From Haloferax sulfurifontis ATCC BAA-897 (GTDB taxonomy: Archaea; Halobacteriota; Halobacteria; Halobacteriales; Haloferacaceae): a stretch of DNA of 64,000 nucleotides. The notes beneath the pieces were generated by a model. That model was not told where the DNA came from. It was given only the letters and a program-made list of their open reading frames with translations, and did no database searches. The DNA lies in contig NZ_AOLM01000019.1 of assembly GCF_000337835.1 (NCBI RefSeq), positions 114,945 to 178,944 of the forward strand. Reading direction: 5' to 3'. Below, in pieces: positions 1-8,213 of the stretch; position 1 is the stretch's first letter; each line of letters begins with the position of its first letter. The position numbers and the translations under genes are program-made.

Positions 1-291
1 GGCGCGGCCGCGCAGGACGACTCCGAGGAGGAACTGTTCGAGAAGACCCGCCGGACGCTCGAAGCGTGGTACCCGGAACGCTACTTCGACGACCTCGAAC
101 TGCTCCACACCGACTACATCTCCTTCGCGCAGTTCGCCCAGCCGCCGGGCGTCCACGAGTCCCTGCCTGACGCCCGCGACGCCCCCGGCCGGGCGTACCT
201 CGCCGGCGACTACACCGCGTGGTCGTCGATTCAGGGCGCGATGCGAAGCGGGAAAGAGGCCGCCGACGCCGTCCGCGACGACCTGTCGTAG
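1..291 (+). CDS. FAD-dependent oxidoreductase, C-terminal end
   Basis: Only the last 96 codons are present; the gene begins before the window. The tail carries the pattern YLAGDYTAW followed by SIQGAMRSGKEAADAV, which is the C-terminal FAD-contacting segment of the phytoene desaturase / protoporphyrinogen oxidase / amine oxidase superfamily: a Gly-Asp pair near the flavin, then the helix that closes the domain. The substrate cannot be told from this part. It reads in frame 1 to a TAG stop at 289. A carotenoid or quinone-type desaturase or oxidase is the family expectation, not something the fragment proves. Confidence 0.8.
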   Translation, partial: GAAAQDDSEEELFEKTRRTLEAWYPERYFDDLELLHTDYISFAQFAQPPGVHESLPDARDAPGRAYLAGDYTAWSSIQGAMRSGKEAADAVRDDLS

Positions 292-338
292 TCGCGCGCT
301 TCGCCGACGGTTGTCGACTCGCCGCCCGCCTCGACTCC

Positions 339-1031
339 TCAGAGCAACCGTCGAAGCTTCCCCAGCGGCGGGAACGTGAGGGTCTCGTCCGCCTCCGCAT
401 CGCGCACCAGCGGCCGGAAGACGCCCGCGTCGGTGACGAGCGGCGAGTCGAAGTCGGCCGTCCGCATCCCGTTGATTTCGACGCCCGCGGCGAGGCGGGT
501 GAACGCCGGGAGCATCAGCACGTCGCCGCCACGGAAGGCGTCGGGGCCGTAGAGGACGCAGGGCCGCCGCCGGCCCTCAACGGAGAGCGTCGGGTGGTCG
601 TGGCCGACGACGTAGCGGTCGGCGTCGCCGTCCGGCTCGCGGTGGCCGTGGCAGACGAGCGTCCCGTCGGCGAGTCGGTACTCGTCGTGCACCTCGTCGG
701 GCCAGACCTCGGCGAGCACCGTGTCGTGGTTGCCGGCGACGAACACCGGGTCGGCACCGGCGTCGGAGCAGGTCTCCGCGAGGGTTTCGAGGGCCGCGAC
801 GTGGCGCTCCGAGACGCGGTCGAACCGGTGGAGCACGTCGCCGGCGAAGACGACCTCGTGGGGGGCGAACTCGGCGCAGGAGGCTCGCAGGCGCGCCGCG
901 AGGTCGGTCCCCTCGCCGAGCGGGAACTCGACCGCCGACGCGTCGGCTCGGCCGACGTGCAGGTCCGCGATGACGAGCGCGTCGGCGTCGGGGAGGAAGA
1001 CGGCGCGCTCGCGGACGGAGACGCGTGTCAC
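339..1031 (-). CDS. metallophosphoesterase (calcineurin-like)
   Basis: Cytosolic binuclear-metal phosphoesterase of about 230 residues. The family motifs are in order: DLHVGRADA (D-x-H), GDVLHRFD, GNHD, CHGHRE and GHDHP. These supply the usual Asp, His and Asn metal ligands and the catalytic His. The reading frame stays open upstream to 1184, but that would run through the start of the divergent regulator gene, and the extra residues are basic and unlike the family. The GTG at 1031 (V-T-R-V-S-V-R) is the better start. Substrate unknown; relatives hydrolyse phosphodiesters or nucleotides. Confidence 0.82.
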   Translation of the reverse strand: MTRVSVRERAVFLPDADALVIADLHVGRADASAVEFPLGEGTDLAARLRASCAEFAPHEVVFAGDVLHRFDRVSERHVAALETLAETCSDAGADPVFVAGNHDTVLAEVWPDEVHDEYRLADGTLVCHGHREPDGDADRYVVGHDHPTLSVEGRRRPCVLYGPDAFRGGDVLMLPAFTRLAAGVEINGMRTADFDSPLVTDAGVFRPLVRDAEADETLTFPPLGKLRRLL

Positions 1032-1171
1032 GACCGAATCGAGGGGCGACGAAGACAAATCTCCACCGGCGACGCGCGCCGGGGCGAACGCCCGCGAGAG
1101 GCCGGCGAAGCGGGGGCGAAGCCGGCGTCGGAGCAGGGGCCTTTTTAATCGGTGCGTCCCACGTTCGGCAC

Positions 1172-1951
1172 ATGAGCGGCGCACTGGAGGACAAGCGCAC
1201 CGCGACCCGCTTTCGCATCCTCGCCGAGATAGCCGACCGACAGCCGGCGGTGAGTCAGGGCGAAATCGCCGAGGCGGTCGGGGTGACGAGTCAGGCGGTC
1301 TCCGAGTACATCCGCGACCTCGTCGAAGACGGGCTCGTCGAAAAGCAGGGCCGGTCGCGCTACCGCGTGACGAAAGAGGGCGTCGACTGGCTGTTTCAGG
1401 AGGCGCGCGCTCTCCAGCGGTTCGCCGAACACGTCACCGACGACGTGCTGGAGAGCGTCAACGAGGACGCCGCAATCGTCACCGACGACGTCGAGGCCGG
1501 CGACACGGTGACGCTCTCGCTCCGAGACGGCCTGCTCCACGCCACGCCCGGCGACGACGGGCCGGCCATCGGCGTCGCCACCACCGACGCCGAGGCGGGC
1601 GACGCGGCCAGCGTCACCGGCTTCGAGGGCGTCATCGAGATGGAACCCGGGTCGGTGCGCGTCCTGCAGGTACCGCCCGCGCGGGTCGGCGAGGCCGAGG
1701 CGGTCGATTCGGACGCGCTCGCGGCGGCGTGCGACGAGGCCGACATCGTCGTCGCCGCGGGCGTCGAGGCCGTCGTCGCCTGCCGCCACGCGGGCGTCGA
1801 CGTGCGGACGTGGTTCGCGCCGGGCGAGGTCGCCGCCGACGCCGCGGCCCGCGGCCTCGACGCCGCGGTCGTCGCCAGCACGGACGCCGCCGGGCGCGTG
1901 ACCGACGCGCTCCGCGACGCGGGCGTGCTGTTCGAAGTGACGGAGCCGTAG
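1172..1951 (+). CDS. winged-helix transcriptional regulator (MarR-like N-terminus)
   Basis: 259 residues. Residues about 5-75 form a winged helix: a QGEIAEAVGVTSQAVSEYIRDL recognition region followed by a wing with GRSRYRVTKEGVDW. The remaining 180 residues are an acidic alpha/beta domain found with this HTH in haloarchaea; I see no catalytic motif in it, so ligand sensing is an inference. An in-frame extension to 1025 exists but is basic and overlaps the phosphoesterase start. A T-rich TATA-like stretch at 1142-1148 about 25 bp before the ATG supports leaderless initiation at 1172. Divergent from the phosphoesterase gene. Confidence 0.8.
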   Translation: MSGALEDKRTATRFRILAEIADRQPAVSQGEIAEAVGVTSQAVSEYIRDLVEDGLVEKQGRSRYRVTKEGVDWLFQEARALQRFAEHVTDDVLESVNEDAAIVTDDVEAGDTVTLSLRDGLLHATPGDDGPAIGVATTDAEAGDAASVTGFEGVIEMEPGSVRVLQVPPARVGEAEAVDSDALAAACDEADIVVAAGVEAVVACRHAGVDVRTWFAPGEVAADAAARGLDAAVVASTDAAGRVTDALRDAGVLFEVTEP

Positions 1952-1989
1952 CTCCGCGCCGGTTTCATTTTTCAGGTCGAACTCGCCGC

Positions 1990-2601
1990 TCAGCCCTCGG
2001 CGTGTTCCCGCGCCATCGTGTACGCCTCCCGTAGCTCGTGGAACCGCTCTCGGTCGCCGCCGTGGTCGGGATGCACGTCCTTCACTCGCGCTCGATAGGC
2101 GTCCTGAACGGCCTCCGTGGACGCGTTCGCGGGGAGGTCGAGCCGGTCGAACGCGGCCGACACGGGGTCGTCGAGGTCGGCCAGTCCGGGCTCGACGTCC
2201 GGCACGTCGAACGGGAGCCGGCGACCGAGTTGGCCGCCGGGCATCTCGTGTTCGCAGAGGACGGCGTAGACGCCGGCGCGCTCGAGGCGGAAGAACGCCT
2301 GCGCGTCGAACGTGATGGCGACGCCGCGGTCGGGGAGGAAAAACGCCACCGTCTCGCCGCGGACCGGGCGGTCCTCGACGAACCGCTCCCCGATGGATGT
2401 GAGGTAGTCGCGGATTTCGACGCGGCGGCGGCCCGTCCCGTCGACGCGGGGGCCGCGGGAGACCCGCCGCTCCGGGAACACACGGCCGCCGACGACGAAG
2501 ACGCCGGCGACGATGACGGAGGCGACCGCGCCCGCCACGAGACCGACGAGGAGCCACGGCGGGAGCAGAAAGACCCACTCCGGAAGCACGCTAGAAGTCA
2601 C
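1990..2601 (-). CDS. membrane-anchored J-domain protein
   Basis: About 203 residues from a GTG at 2601. An N-terminal hydrophobic segment (FLLPPWLLVGLVAGAVASVI and following) forms one or two membrane passes. The C-terminal 45 residues are a DnaJ-type J domain: DAYRARVKDVHPDHGG contains the HPD tripeptide that stimulates Hsp70 ATPase, followed by a helix ending in REAYTMAREH. It may recruit DnaK to the membrane. The frame stays open to 2658, but that extension would crowd the divergent start at 2667, so the start is uncertain. Confidence 0.72.
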   Translation of the reverse strand: MTSSVLPEWVFLLPPWLLVGLVAGAVASVIVAGVFVVGGRVFPERRVSRGPRVDGTGRRRVEIRDYLTSIGERFVEDRPVRGETVAFFLPDRGVAITFDAQAFFRLERAGVYAVLCEHEMPGGQLGRRLPFDVPDVEPGLADLDDPVSAAFDRLDLPANASTEAVQDAYRARVKDVHPDHGGDRERFHELREAYTMAREHAEG

Positions 2602-2666
2602 GGGACGAGCGATTATGAACCCCTCGCTGTCCGTAACGGTTTGCCGCCGGCGAACCAAGTGACGGT

Positions 2667-2915
2667 ATGCGACCGATTCGCTTCGAGGAGGCCGACAGCG
2701 CGGAGCGCACCCAAATCGGCGAGGGACTGACGCGGCCGGCCGTCGCCGCAGGACGGCTGGAGACGGGCCGCGCGGAGGGGAAGTACTTCCTCCGCCACGA
2801 CGACGGCTGTGCGGTCTGCGGGAGGCCGGTCGAAGCCGGGTCGCCGTTCTACCTCGACCCCGACGCCGGCGAAATCCTGTGCGAGGAACACGGCCGGGAG
2901 CGCAGAGAGTCCTGA
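2667..2915 (+). CDS. small zinc-binding protein
   Basis: 82-residue acidic protein. CAVCGRP in the middle and CEEH near the C-terminus give four candidate zinc ligands (Cys, Cys, Cys, His), typical of the many small zinc-finger proteins of haloarchaea. It has no recognisable catalytic domain. The gene is divergent from the J-domain gene, with little more than a promoter between them. Function unknown; RNA, DNA or protein contacts are all possible. Confidence 0.72.
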   Translation: MRPIRFEEADSAERTQIGEGLTRPAVAAGRLETGRAEGKYFLRHDDGCAVCGRPVEAGSPFYLDPDAGEILCEEHGRERRES

Positions 2916-3000
2916 GAGCGGCCGTCTCCCCGCCGAGGTCGCAATTTCATACTCGGCTTCGAGTGAGTTTTCATTCATACTTGTTTCGTTCGCAAACTTC

Positions 3001-3032
3001 TTTATCGGGGTACGGGACCATACGAACATCAC
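3001..3032 (+). promoter_or_regulatory. ppsA core promoter
   Basis: A TTTAT element at 3001-3005, preceded by an AT-rich stretch, lies about 30 bp before the ppsA ATG. This is the archaeal TATA spacing for a leaderless transcript. Seen by eye only. Confidence 0.5.
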
Positions 3033-5309
3033 ATGGCTGTAGTCTGGCTGGACGACGTACGGGCCGACGACCTCGACCTGGTCGGCGGGAAAGGCGCGTC
3101 GCTGGGTGAACTCACGGGTGCGGGGCTCCCCGTGCCGCCGGGATTCGTCGTCACGGCGAGCACGTATCGCGCGTTCATCGAGGACGCGGGCATCGACGAC
3201 GAGCTGTTCGCCGCGGTCGAGGTCGACCACGAGGACTCCGCGGCGCTGAAGGCGGCCCACGAGGCGGCGCACGACCTCATCATGGAGACGCCGATGCCGG
3301 ACGACGTGCGGGAGGAAATCCTCGACGCCTACCGGAGCGTCGGCGAGGGCGACGCCTTCGTCGCGGTCCGGTCGTCCGCGACGGCCGAGGACCTGCCCGA
3401 CGCCTCCTTCGCGGGCCAACAGGAGACGTTCCTCAACGTCACCGAGGAGGACCTCCTCGACCGCGTCAAGGAGTGTTGGGCATCGCTGTTCTCGGAGCGC
3501 GCCATCTACTACCGCAACCGCAAGGGGTTCCCCCACGACAAGGTCGACATCGCGGTGGTCGTCCAGCAGATGGTCGACGCCGAGAAGTCCGGCGTGATGT
3601 TCACCCGCCACCCCTCGACCGGCAAAAAGGAGATTATCATCGAGGCGGCGTGGGGTCTCGGCGAGGCCGTCGTCTCCGGCACCGTCTCGCCCGACAACTA
3701 CGTCGTCAGCCGCGAGACCGGCGAGGTCGAAACGGCGACCATCGCGGACAAGAAGACGATGTGCGTCCGCGACGAGGAAAGCGGCGAGACCGTCATGCGC
3801 GACGTGCCGAACGACCGCCGCCACGAGCGCGTGCTCACCGACGACGAGGTGTCCCGCCTGCTCGAACTCGGCGAACTGGTCGAAGACCACTACGAGACGC
3901 CGCAGGACGTGGAGTGGGCCGTCTACGAGGGCGAAGTGTACATGCTCCAGTCGCGCCCGATTACGACCATCGCCGAGGGCGACGGCGAGGAAGGCGAAAG
4001 CGACAGCGGCGGGAGCTCGCGGGCGACCGCGACCGGCGACGACGTGCTCATCCGCGGTCTCGGCGCGAGCCCCGGCATCGCCTCCGGCCGCGCCCGCATC
4101 GTCACCAAGCTCGACCACCTCGACCAGGTCGCCGAGGGCGACATCATCGTCACCGAGATGACCATGCCGGACATGGTGCCCGCGATGAAGCGCGCCGCCG
4201 GCATCGTCACCGACGAGGGCGGGATGACCTCCCACGCGGCCATCGTCTCCCGCGAACTCGGCGTGCCCGCGGTCGTCGGCACCGGCGACGGGACGAAGAC
4301 GCTCGAAGACGGCGAGATCATCACCATCGACGGCGACAAGGGCACCATCCGCGAGGGCGAGGAACCCGAGGAGAAACAGCGCCAGCCCGTCGAGGAGGCC
4401 CGCCCCAAGACGCCCGTCAAGCCGATGACCGCGACCGAGGTCAAGGTCAACGTCTCCATCCCCGAGGCGGGCGAGCGCGCCGCCGCCACGGGCGCAGACG
4501 GCGTCGGCCTGCTCCGCATCGAGCACATGGTCCTGACGCTCGGCAAGACCCCAGAGCGGTTCATCGAGCAGAACGGCGAGCGCGCCTACGTGGACGAAAT
4601 CGTCTCGGGCGTCCGCGAGGTCGCAGAGGAGTTCTACCCGCGGCCGGTGCGCGTCCGCACCCTCGACGCGCCGACAGACGAGTTCCGACAGCTGGAGGGC
4701 GGCGAGAACGAGCCGCGCGAGCACAACCCGATGCTCGGCTACCGCGGCATCCGCCGCGGGCTCGACAACCCGAGCGTCTTCCGGCTCGAACTGCAGGCGT
4801 TCCGCCGCCTGTTCGACATGGGCTACGACAACCTCGAAGTCATGTTCCCGCTCGTCAACGACGCGGAGGACGTGCTTCGGGCGAAAGAGCACATGCGCGA
4901 GGCCGGCATCGACCCCGAAAAGCGCGAGTGGGGCGTCATGATAGAGACGCCCGCGGCGGCGCTCTGCATCGAGGAACTCGCCGACGCCGGCATCGACTTC
5001 GCCTCGTTCGGCACGAACGACCTGACGCAGTACACCCTCGCGGTGGACCGCAACAACGAGCACGTCGCCGACATCTACGACGAACTGCACCCGGCGGTGC
5101 TCAAGCTCATCGGCGACACCATCGAGACGTGCCGCGAGGTCGGCGTGAAGACGAGCATCTGCGGGCAGGCCGGCTCGAAGCCCAAGATGGTCCAGTTCCT
5201 CGTCGACAAGGGCGTCAGCTCCATCTCGGCCAACATCGACGCCGTCCGCGACGTGCAACACGAGGTCAAGCGCGTCGAACAGCGGCTCCTCCTCGACTCG
5301 GTCCGCTGA
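3033..5309 (+). CDS. ppsA: phosphoenolpyruvate synthase
   Basis: 758 residues, full length. It converts pyruvate + ATP + water to PEP + AMP + phosphate, the first step of gluconeogenesis from pyruvate. Domains in order: N-terminal ATP-grasp pyruvate/PEP dikinase domain (GGKGASLGEL, then EDLPDASFAGQQETFLNV), the swivelling phosphohistidine domain with MTSHAAIVSRELG (catalytic His about residue 401), and the C-terminal PEP/pyruvate TIM barrel with FGTNDLTQY and the CGQAG catalytic Cys region. A short acidic Gly/Ser linker around residues 310-325 separates the first two. Pyruvate kinase, the opposing enzyme, is 6 kb downstream on the same strand but in a separate transcription unit. Confidence 0.97.
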   Translation: MAVVWLDDVRADDLDLVGGKGASLGELTGAGLPVPPGFVVTASTYRAFIEDAGIDDELFAAVEVDHEDSAALKAAHEAAHDLIMETPMPDDVREEILDAYRSVGEGDAFVAVRSSATAEDLPDASFAGQQETFLNVTEEDLLDRVKECWASLFSERAIYYRNRKGFPHDKVDIAVVVQQMVDAEKSGVMFTRHPSTGKKEIIIEAAWGLGEAVVSGTVSPDNYVVSRETGEVETATIADKKTMCVRDEESGETVMRDVPNDRRHERVLTDDEVSRLLELGELVEDHYETPQDVEWAVYEGEVYMLQSRPITTIAEGDGEEGESDSGGSSRATATGDDVLIRGLGASPGIASGRARIVTKLDHLDQVAEGDIIVTEMTMPDMVPAMKRAAGIVTDEGGMTSHAAIVSRELGVPAVVGTGDGTKTLEDGEIITIDGDKGTIREGEEPEEKQRQPVEEARPKTPVKPMTATEVKVNVSIPEAGERAAATGADGVGLLRIEHMVLTLGKTPERFIEQNGERAYVDEIVSGVREVAEEFYPRPVRVRTLDAPTDEFRQLEGGENEPREHNPMLGYRGIRRGLDNPSVFRLELQAFRRLFDMGYDNLEVMFPLVNDAEDVLRAKEHMREAGIDPEKREWGVMIETPAAALCIEELADAGIDFASFGTNDLTQYTLAVDRNNEHVADIYDELHPAVLKLIGDTIETCREVGVKTSICGQAGSKPKMVQFLVDKGVSSISANIDAVRDVQHEVKRVEQRLLLDSVR

Positions 5310-5432
5310 GGCCAGCCGACGTCGAATCACACGACACACCGATTTTCACGGGTTCGGCCTCGTGTAGCCGCGTTGCCACCTGTCTTTTTCTCTGCGGCTC
5401 ACGTATCTTCACGGTGAGAGGCCCTGAAAGAC

Positions 5433-6176
5433 ATGTCCACCGCTGTCGATTCCCCCTCCACCAATCAACCGAACGTAACCGACCGCCTTCGCGCCGTCGT
5501 CGTCGCCGTCGTCATCGTCGCCGCCGCCATCGTCCTCGGCGTCGTTCTCACGTTCGCGTTGTTCATCCCACTGCTCGCGGTGAACGTCGCCATCGATCCG
5601 GCGGGGTCGACGTTCCTCATCCTCGCGCTGATACCGTCACAACTCGCCTTCGCGGCCGTCGGTATCCTCGTCGCAATCGGTGTCCTCGACGGTGTCCCGG
5701 TTCGTCTACCGACGCGAACAGACCTCAGGTGGGTGGCTCTCGGCCTCGTCGGGAGTTTCGCCGCCGTCGCACTGCTCGTCCTCGCATCGACCGTCGTCGA
5801 CCTCACCCCGGTCCAGTCGGTAGTCGGTGAGGCCGCCGTCGTCGACCCAGAGGTTCTCGTCGCACTCGCGCTTCTCTCTATCTTCGTCATCGCACCCGCC
5901 GAAGAGCTGCTGTTCCGCGGTGCCGTTCAGGGCCGCTTGCGCAAGACGTTCGGCCCACTCGGAGCGGTCGTTCTCGCCAGCGCCATCTTCGCGTCGCTCC
6001 ACGCGTTCAACTTCGTCGGCGGCGGCGTCGTCGTTCTCGTCCCACTTACGGCGTTGTTTCTCGTCGGGTCGGTGTTCGGCTACATCTACGAGCGAACGGA
6101 GAACCTCGCAGTTCCCATCGCCGTCCACGGACTGTACAACGCGACACTATTCCTCTCGTCGTTCGTTCTTGGGTGA
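5433..6176 (+). CDS. CPBP-family intramembrane metalloprotease
   Basis: 247 residues with about six hydrophobic segments. All three motifs of the CAAX-prenyl-protease-2 / bacteriocin-processing (Abi) family are present: EELLFRG with the Glu pair and Arg, FASLH, and HGLYN. The active site therefore looks intact. It probably cleaves a membrane protein or peptide; the substrate is unknown. It stands alone between ppsA and mfnA. The codon use is slightly less GC-biased at third positions than in the flanking enzymes. Confidence 0.85.
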   Translation: MSTAVDSPSTNQPNVTDRLRAVVVAVVIVAAAIVLGVVLTFALFIPLLAVNVAIDPAGSTFLILALIPSQLAFAAVGILVAIGVLDGVPVRLPTRTDLRWVALGLVGSFAAVALLVLASTVVDLTPVQSVVGEAAVVDPEVLVALALLSIFVIAPAEELLFRGAVQGRLRKTFGPLGAVVLASAIFASLHAFNFVGGGVVVLVPLTALFLVGSVFGYIYERTENLAVPIAVHGLYNATLFLSSFVLG

Positions 6177-6238
6177 GAAACCAGCAGACCACGGCGGTAT
6201 TCACGCTTGAGATACGCTGTCGTACTGGAGCGGAACCG

Positions 6239-6267
6239 ATATACTGGGTGTGGTTATAGTGGGATGC
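6239..6267 (+). promoter_or_regulatory. mfnA core promoter
   Basis: A TATATACT-like element sits near 6239-6245, about 26 bp before the ATG at 6268. It supports a leaderless start there rather than the in-frame upstream start at 6250. Confidence 0.5.
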
Positions 6268-7341
6268 ATGCAGCGCGCGGCACCGCAGGAGTTCGACCGC
6301 GTCCTCTCTTCGATGTGCACCCGACCGCATCCGGCCGCCCGGAAGGCCGCAGAGCGGTTCTTCGCAACCAACCCCGGCGACCCGGCGACCTATCAGGCCG
6401 TCGCCGCACTCGAAGAAGACGCACTCTCGTACCTCGGCGAGATTACCGGCCTCTCGGCCCCCCACGGCTACGTGACGAGCGGCGGGACCGAGGCCAACAT
6501 CCAGGCCATCCGGGCCGCGCGAAACCACGCCCGCGACGGCGACCCGAACGTCGTCGCCCCCGAGAGCATCCACTTCAGCTTCCAGAAGGCCGCCGACGTG
6601 CTCGACGTGGAGCTCCGAATCGTCCCCGTCGACGACGGCTACCGCGCGAACGTCGCGGCGGTCCGCGAGGCCGTCGACGACCACACCGTCCTCGTCGCCG
6701 GCGTCGCCGGCACGACCGAGTTCGGCCGCGTCGACCCGATTCCCGAGCTGACCGCGGTCGCCCACGACGCCGGCGCGCTGATGCACGTCGACGCCGCGTG
6801 GGGCGGGTTCATCCTCCCCTTTACCGACCACGAGTGGTCGTTCGCCCACGCGCCGGTCGACTCGATGACCATCGACCCCCACAAGTACGGGCAGGCGGTC
6901 GTCCCCGCCGGCGGCCTGCTGTTCCGCGACAAGTCGGTCGTCGACTCGCTGGCGGTCGACACGCCGTACCTCGAATCCGCGTCGCAGGCGAGCCTCACCG
7001 GAACGCGAAGCGGCGCGGGCGTCGCCTCCGCGGCCGCCGCGATGCGCGAACTCTGGCCCGACGGCTACCGCGACGTCTACGAGCGCCAGCAGGCGAACGC
7101 CGACTGGCTCTACGACGAACTCCGCGCCCGCGGCTACGACGCCGTCGAGCCCGAACTCCCGCTGGTCGCCGCGAGCGTCCCCGACGGGCAGTTCGAGTCG
7201 CTCCGCGACCTCGGCTGGCGCATCTCGCGGACCGCGAGCGGCGAACTCCGCATCGTCTGTATGCCGCACGTCTCCCGCGAGTCGCTCCGGGCGTTCCTCT
7301 CGGACCTCGACGACCTCCGGTCGGGGCCGGCGCGAAACTGA
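6268..7341 (+). CDS. mfnA: L-aspartate/L-tyrosine decarboxylase (PLP)
   Basis: 357 residues from the internal ATG at 6268. Group II PLP-dependent decarboxylase fold: [11 protein letters not shown] binds the cofactor phosphate, HVDAAWGG carries the Asp that pairs with the pyridine nitrogen, and DPHKYGQ carries the Schiff-base Lys (about residue 206). Haloarchaea make no methanofuran, so the likely role is aspartate decarboxylation to beta-alanine for coenzyme A; tyrosine decarboxylation is the methanogen activity of the same family. Cytosolic, monocistronic by spacing. Confidence 0.92.
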   Translation: MQRAAPQEFDRVLSSMCTRPHPAARKAAERFFATNPGDPATYQAVAALEEDALSYLGEITGLSAPHGYVTSGGTEANIQAIRAARNHARDGDPNVVAPESIHFSFQKAADVLDVELRIVPVDDGYRANVAAVREAVDDHTVLVAGVAGTTEFGRVDPIPELTAVAHDAGALMHVDAAWGGFILPFTDHEWSFAHAPVDSMTIDPHKYGQAVVPAGGLLFRDKSVVDSLAVDTPYLESASQASLTGTRSGAGVASAAAAMRELWPDGYRDVYERQQANADWLYDELRARGYDAVEPELPLVAASVPDGQFESLRDLGWRISRTASGELRIVCMPHVSRESLRAFLSDLDDLRSGPARN

Positions 7342-7390
7342 GCCGGCCCGAACCTGAAAGCTTACAATCGACCGGCTTCGACCCTCTCGT

Positions 7391-7957
7391 GTGTCTCTCA
7401 CCGCGTTCGCATCGCTCGCAGACCTGACCGTCAGTCTGTACCCCGACTTCTCGTGGCTCTCGTCGCTCGTCGAGACGGCCACCGGCTGGGTCGGGCTGGT
7501 CATCATCTTCGCCTACTCGTTTCTCATCGCCTTCGCCCTCCCCGGCGTGAGCGAAATCGTTCTCGCCGCCCCGCTCGACCTCGGGCTTCCCTACGGCGCG
7601 AAACTCGCGGTCATCATCCTCGTCAGCGGCGCGGGCAAGGCCGCCGGGAGCGTCTTCGCGTTCCACATCGGCCGCCAGACGACGGAGTCGGGCTACGTCG
7701 AGCGGGCGCTCGAACGGCTCCCGGTCGACGTGATGGGCTGGACCGAACGCAAGGCCGTCGAAATCGCGCAGAACTGGGGCTTCGCCGGCCTCGCGGCCGC
7801 GCTCTGCGTGCCGGGCTTTCCCGACACGCTGTCGATTTACGCGTTTTCGGTCCTCGAAGACGACTACCTCAGGTTCGCCGCCGCGACGTTCGTCGGCTCC
7901 TGCGGCCGGCTCGTCGTGACGGTCATCGGCATCGAGGCCGCGCTGGCGTTCCTCTGA
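7391..7957 (+). CDS. VTT/DedA-like (YqaA-type) membrane protein
   Basis: 188 residues with a GTG start. Four or five hydrophobic segments and the pattern SGAGKAAGSVFAFHIGR, which resembles the conserved G-x3-G and F-x3-R signature of the VTT/SNARE-associated family, followed by CVPGFPDTLSIYAFSVL. DedA/VTT members flip lipids (undecaprenyl phosphate, phospholipids) across membranes; whether this one moves dolichol phosphate or another archaeal lipid is a guess. It lies 49 bp after mfnA and may share its transcript. Confidence 0.78.
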   Translation: MSLTAFASLADLTVSLYPDFSWLSSLVETATGWVGLVIIFAYSFLIAFALPGVSEIVLAAPLDLGLPYGAKLAVIILVSGAGKAAGSVFAFHIGRQTTESGYVERALERLPVDVMGWTERKAVEIAQNWGFAGLAAALCVPGFPDTLSIYAFSVLEDDYLRFAAATFVGSCGRLVVTVIGIEAALAFL

Positions 7958-8176
7958 GCGCCCCGAGCGTCGCCCGAGCGCCCGACAATTTATACGCGCG
8001 CTCGGCTTCAGTACCGGTGTGACCGCGACGGGACTCCCCGACAACATGCGTATGCGCGCTTTCTTTTAGCCGCGGGTGGACCCGTCTTCGGCCGTCGCCT
8101 CGGTAACGTGAGACGGCGGTCGGACCCGGCGAACCTCGGGGCGATACCGCACCGCCAGACAGACGCGTCCGAAGCG

Positions 8177-8193
8177 GCGGGCTTTAGGCCCGC
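8177..8193 (+). promoter_or_regulatory. GC hairpin in the metG promoter region
   Basis: GCGGGC (8177-8182), loop TTTAG, GCCCGC (8188-8193): a perfect six-base stem ending 20 bp before the metG ATG. The TTTAG loop is at the expected TATA distance, so the palindrome overlaps the core promoter. It could be a protein-binding site or simply a GC-flanked TATA variant. Confidence 0.35.
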
Positions 8194-8213
8194 TTCCGAG
8201 ATACACGACACAG

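Noticed and set aside
1025..1171. An upstream in-frame start for the winged-helix regulator
   Set aside because: It would overlap the start of the divergent phosphoesterase and adds basic residues not expected in the family.
2613..5339. A 908-codon open frame on the minus strand across ppsA
   Set aside because: It is antisense to a complete PEP synthase with all motifs. High third-position GC in haloarchaea leaves long mirror frames, and the product is Val/Asp/Arg-rich with no domain.
6130..6140. TGTACA inside coding sequence (also near 19330, 38022 and 55972)
   Set aside because: Each falls on Leu/Met-Tyr codon pairs within membrane-protein genes; they are single and not paired, unlike the trpC operator candidate.
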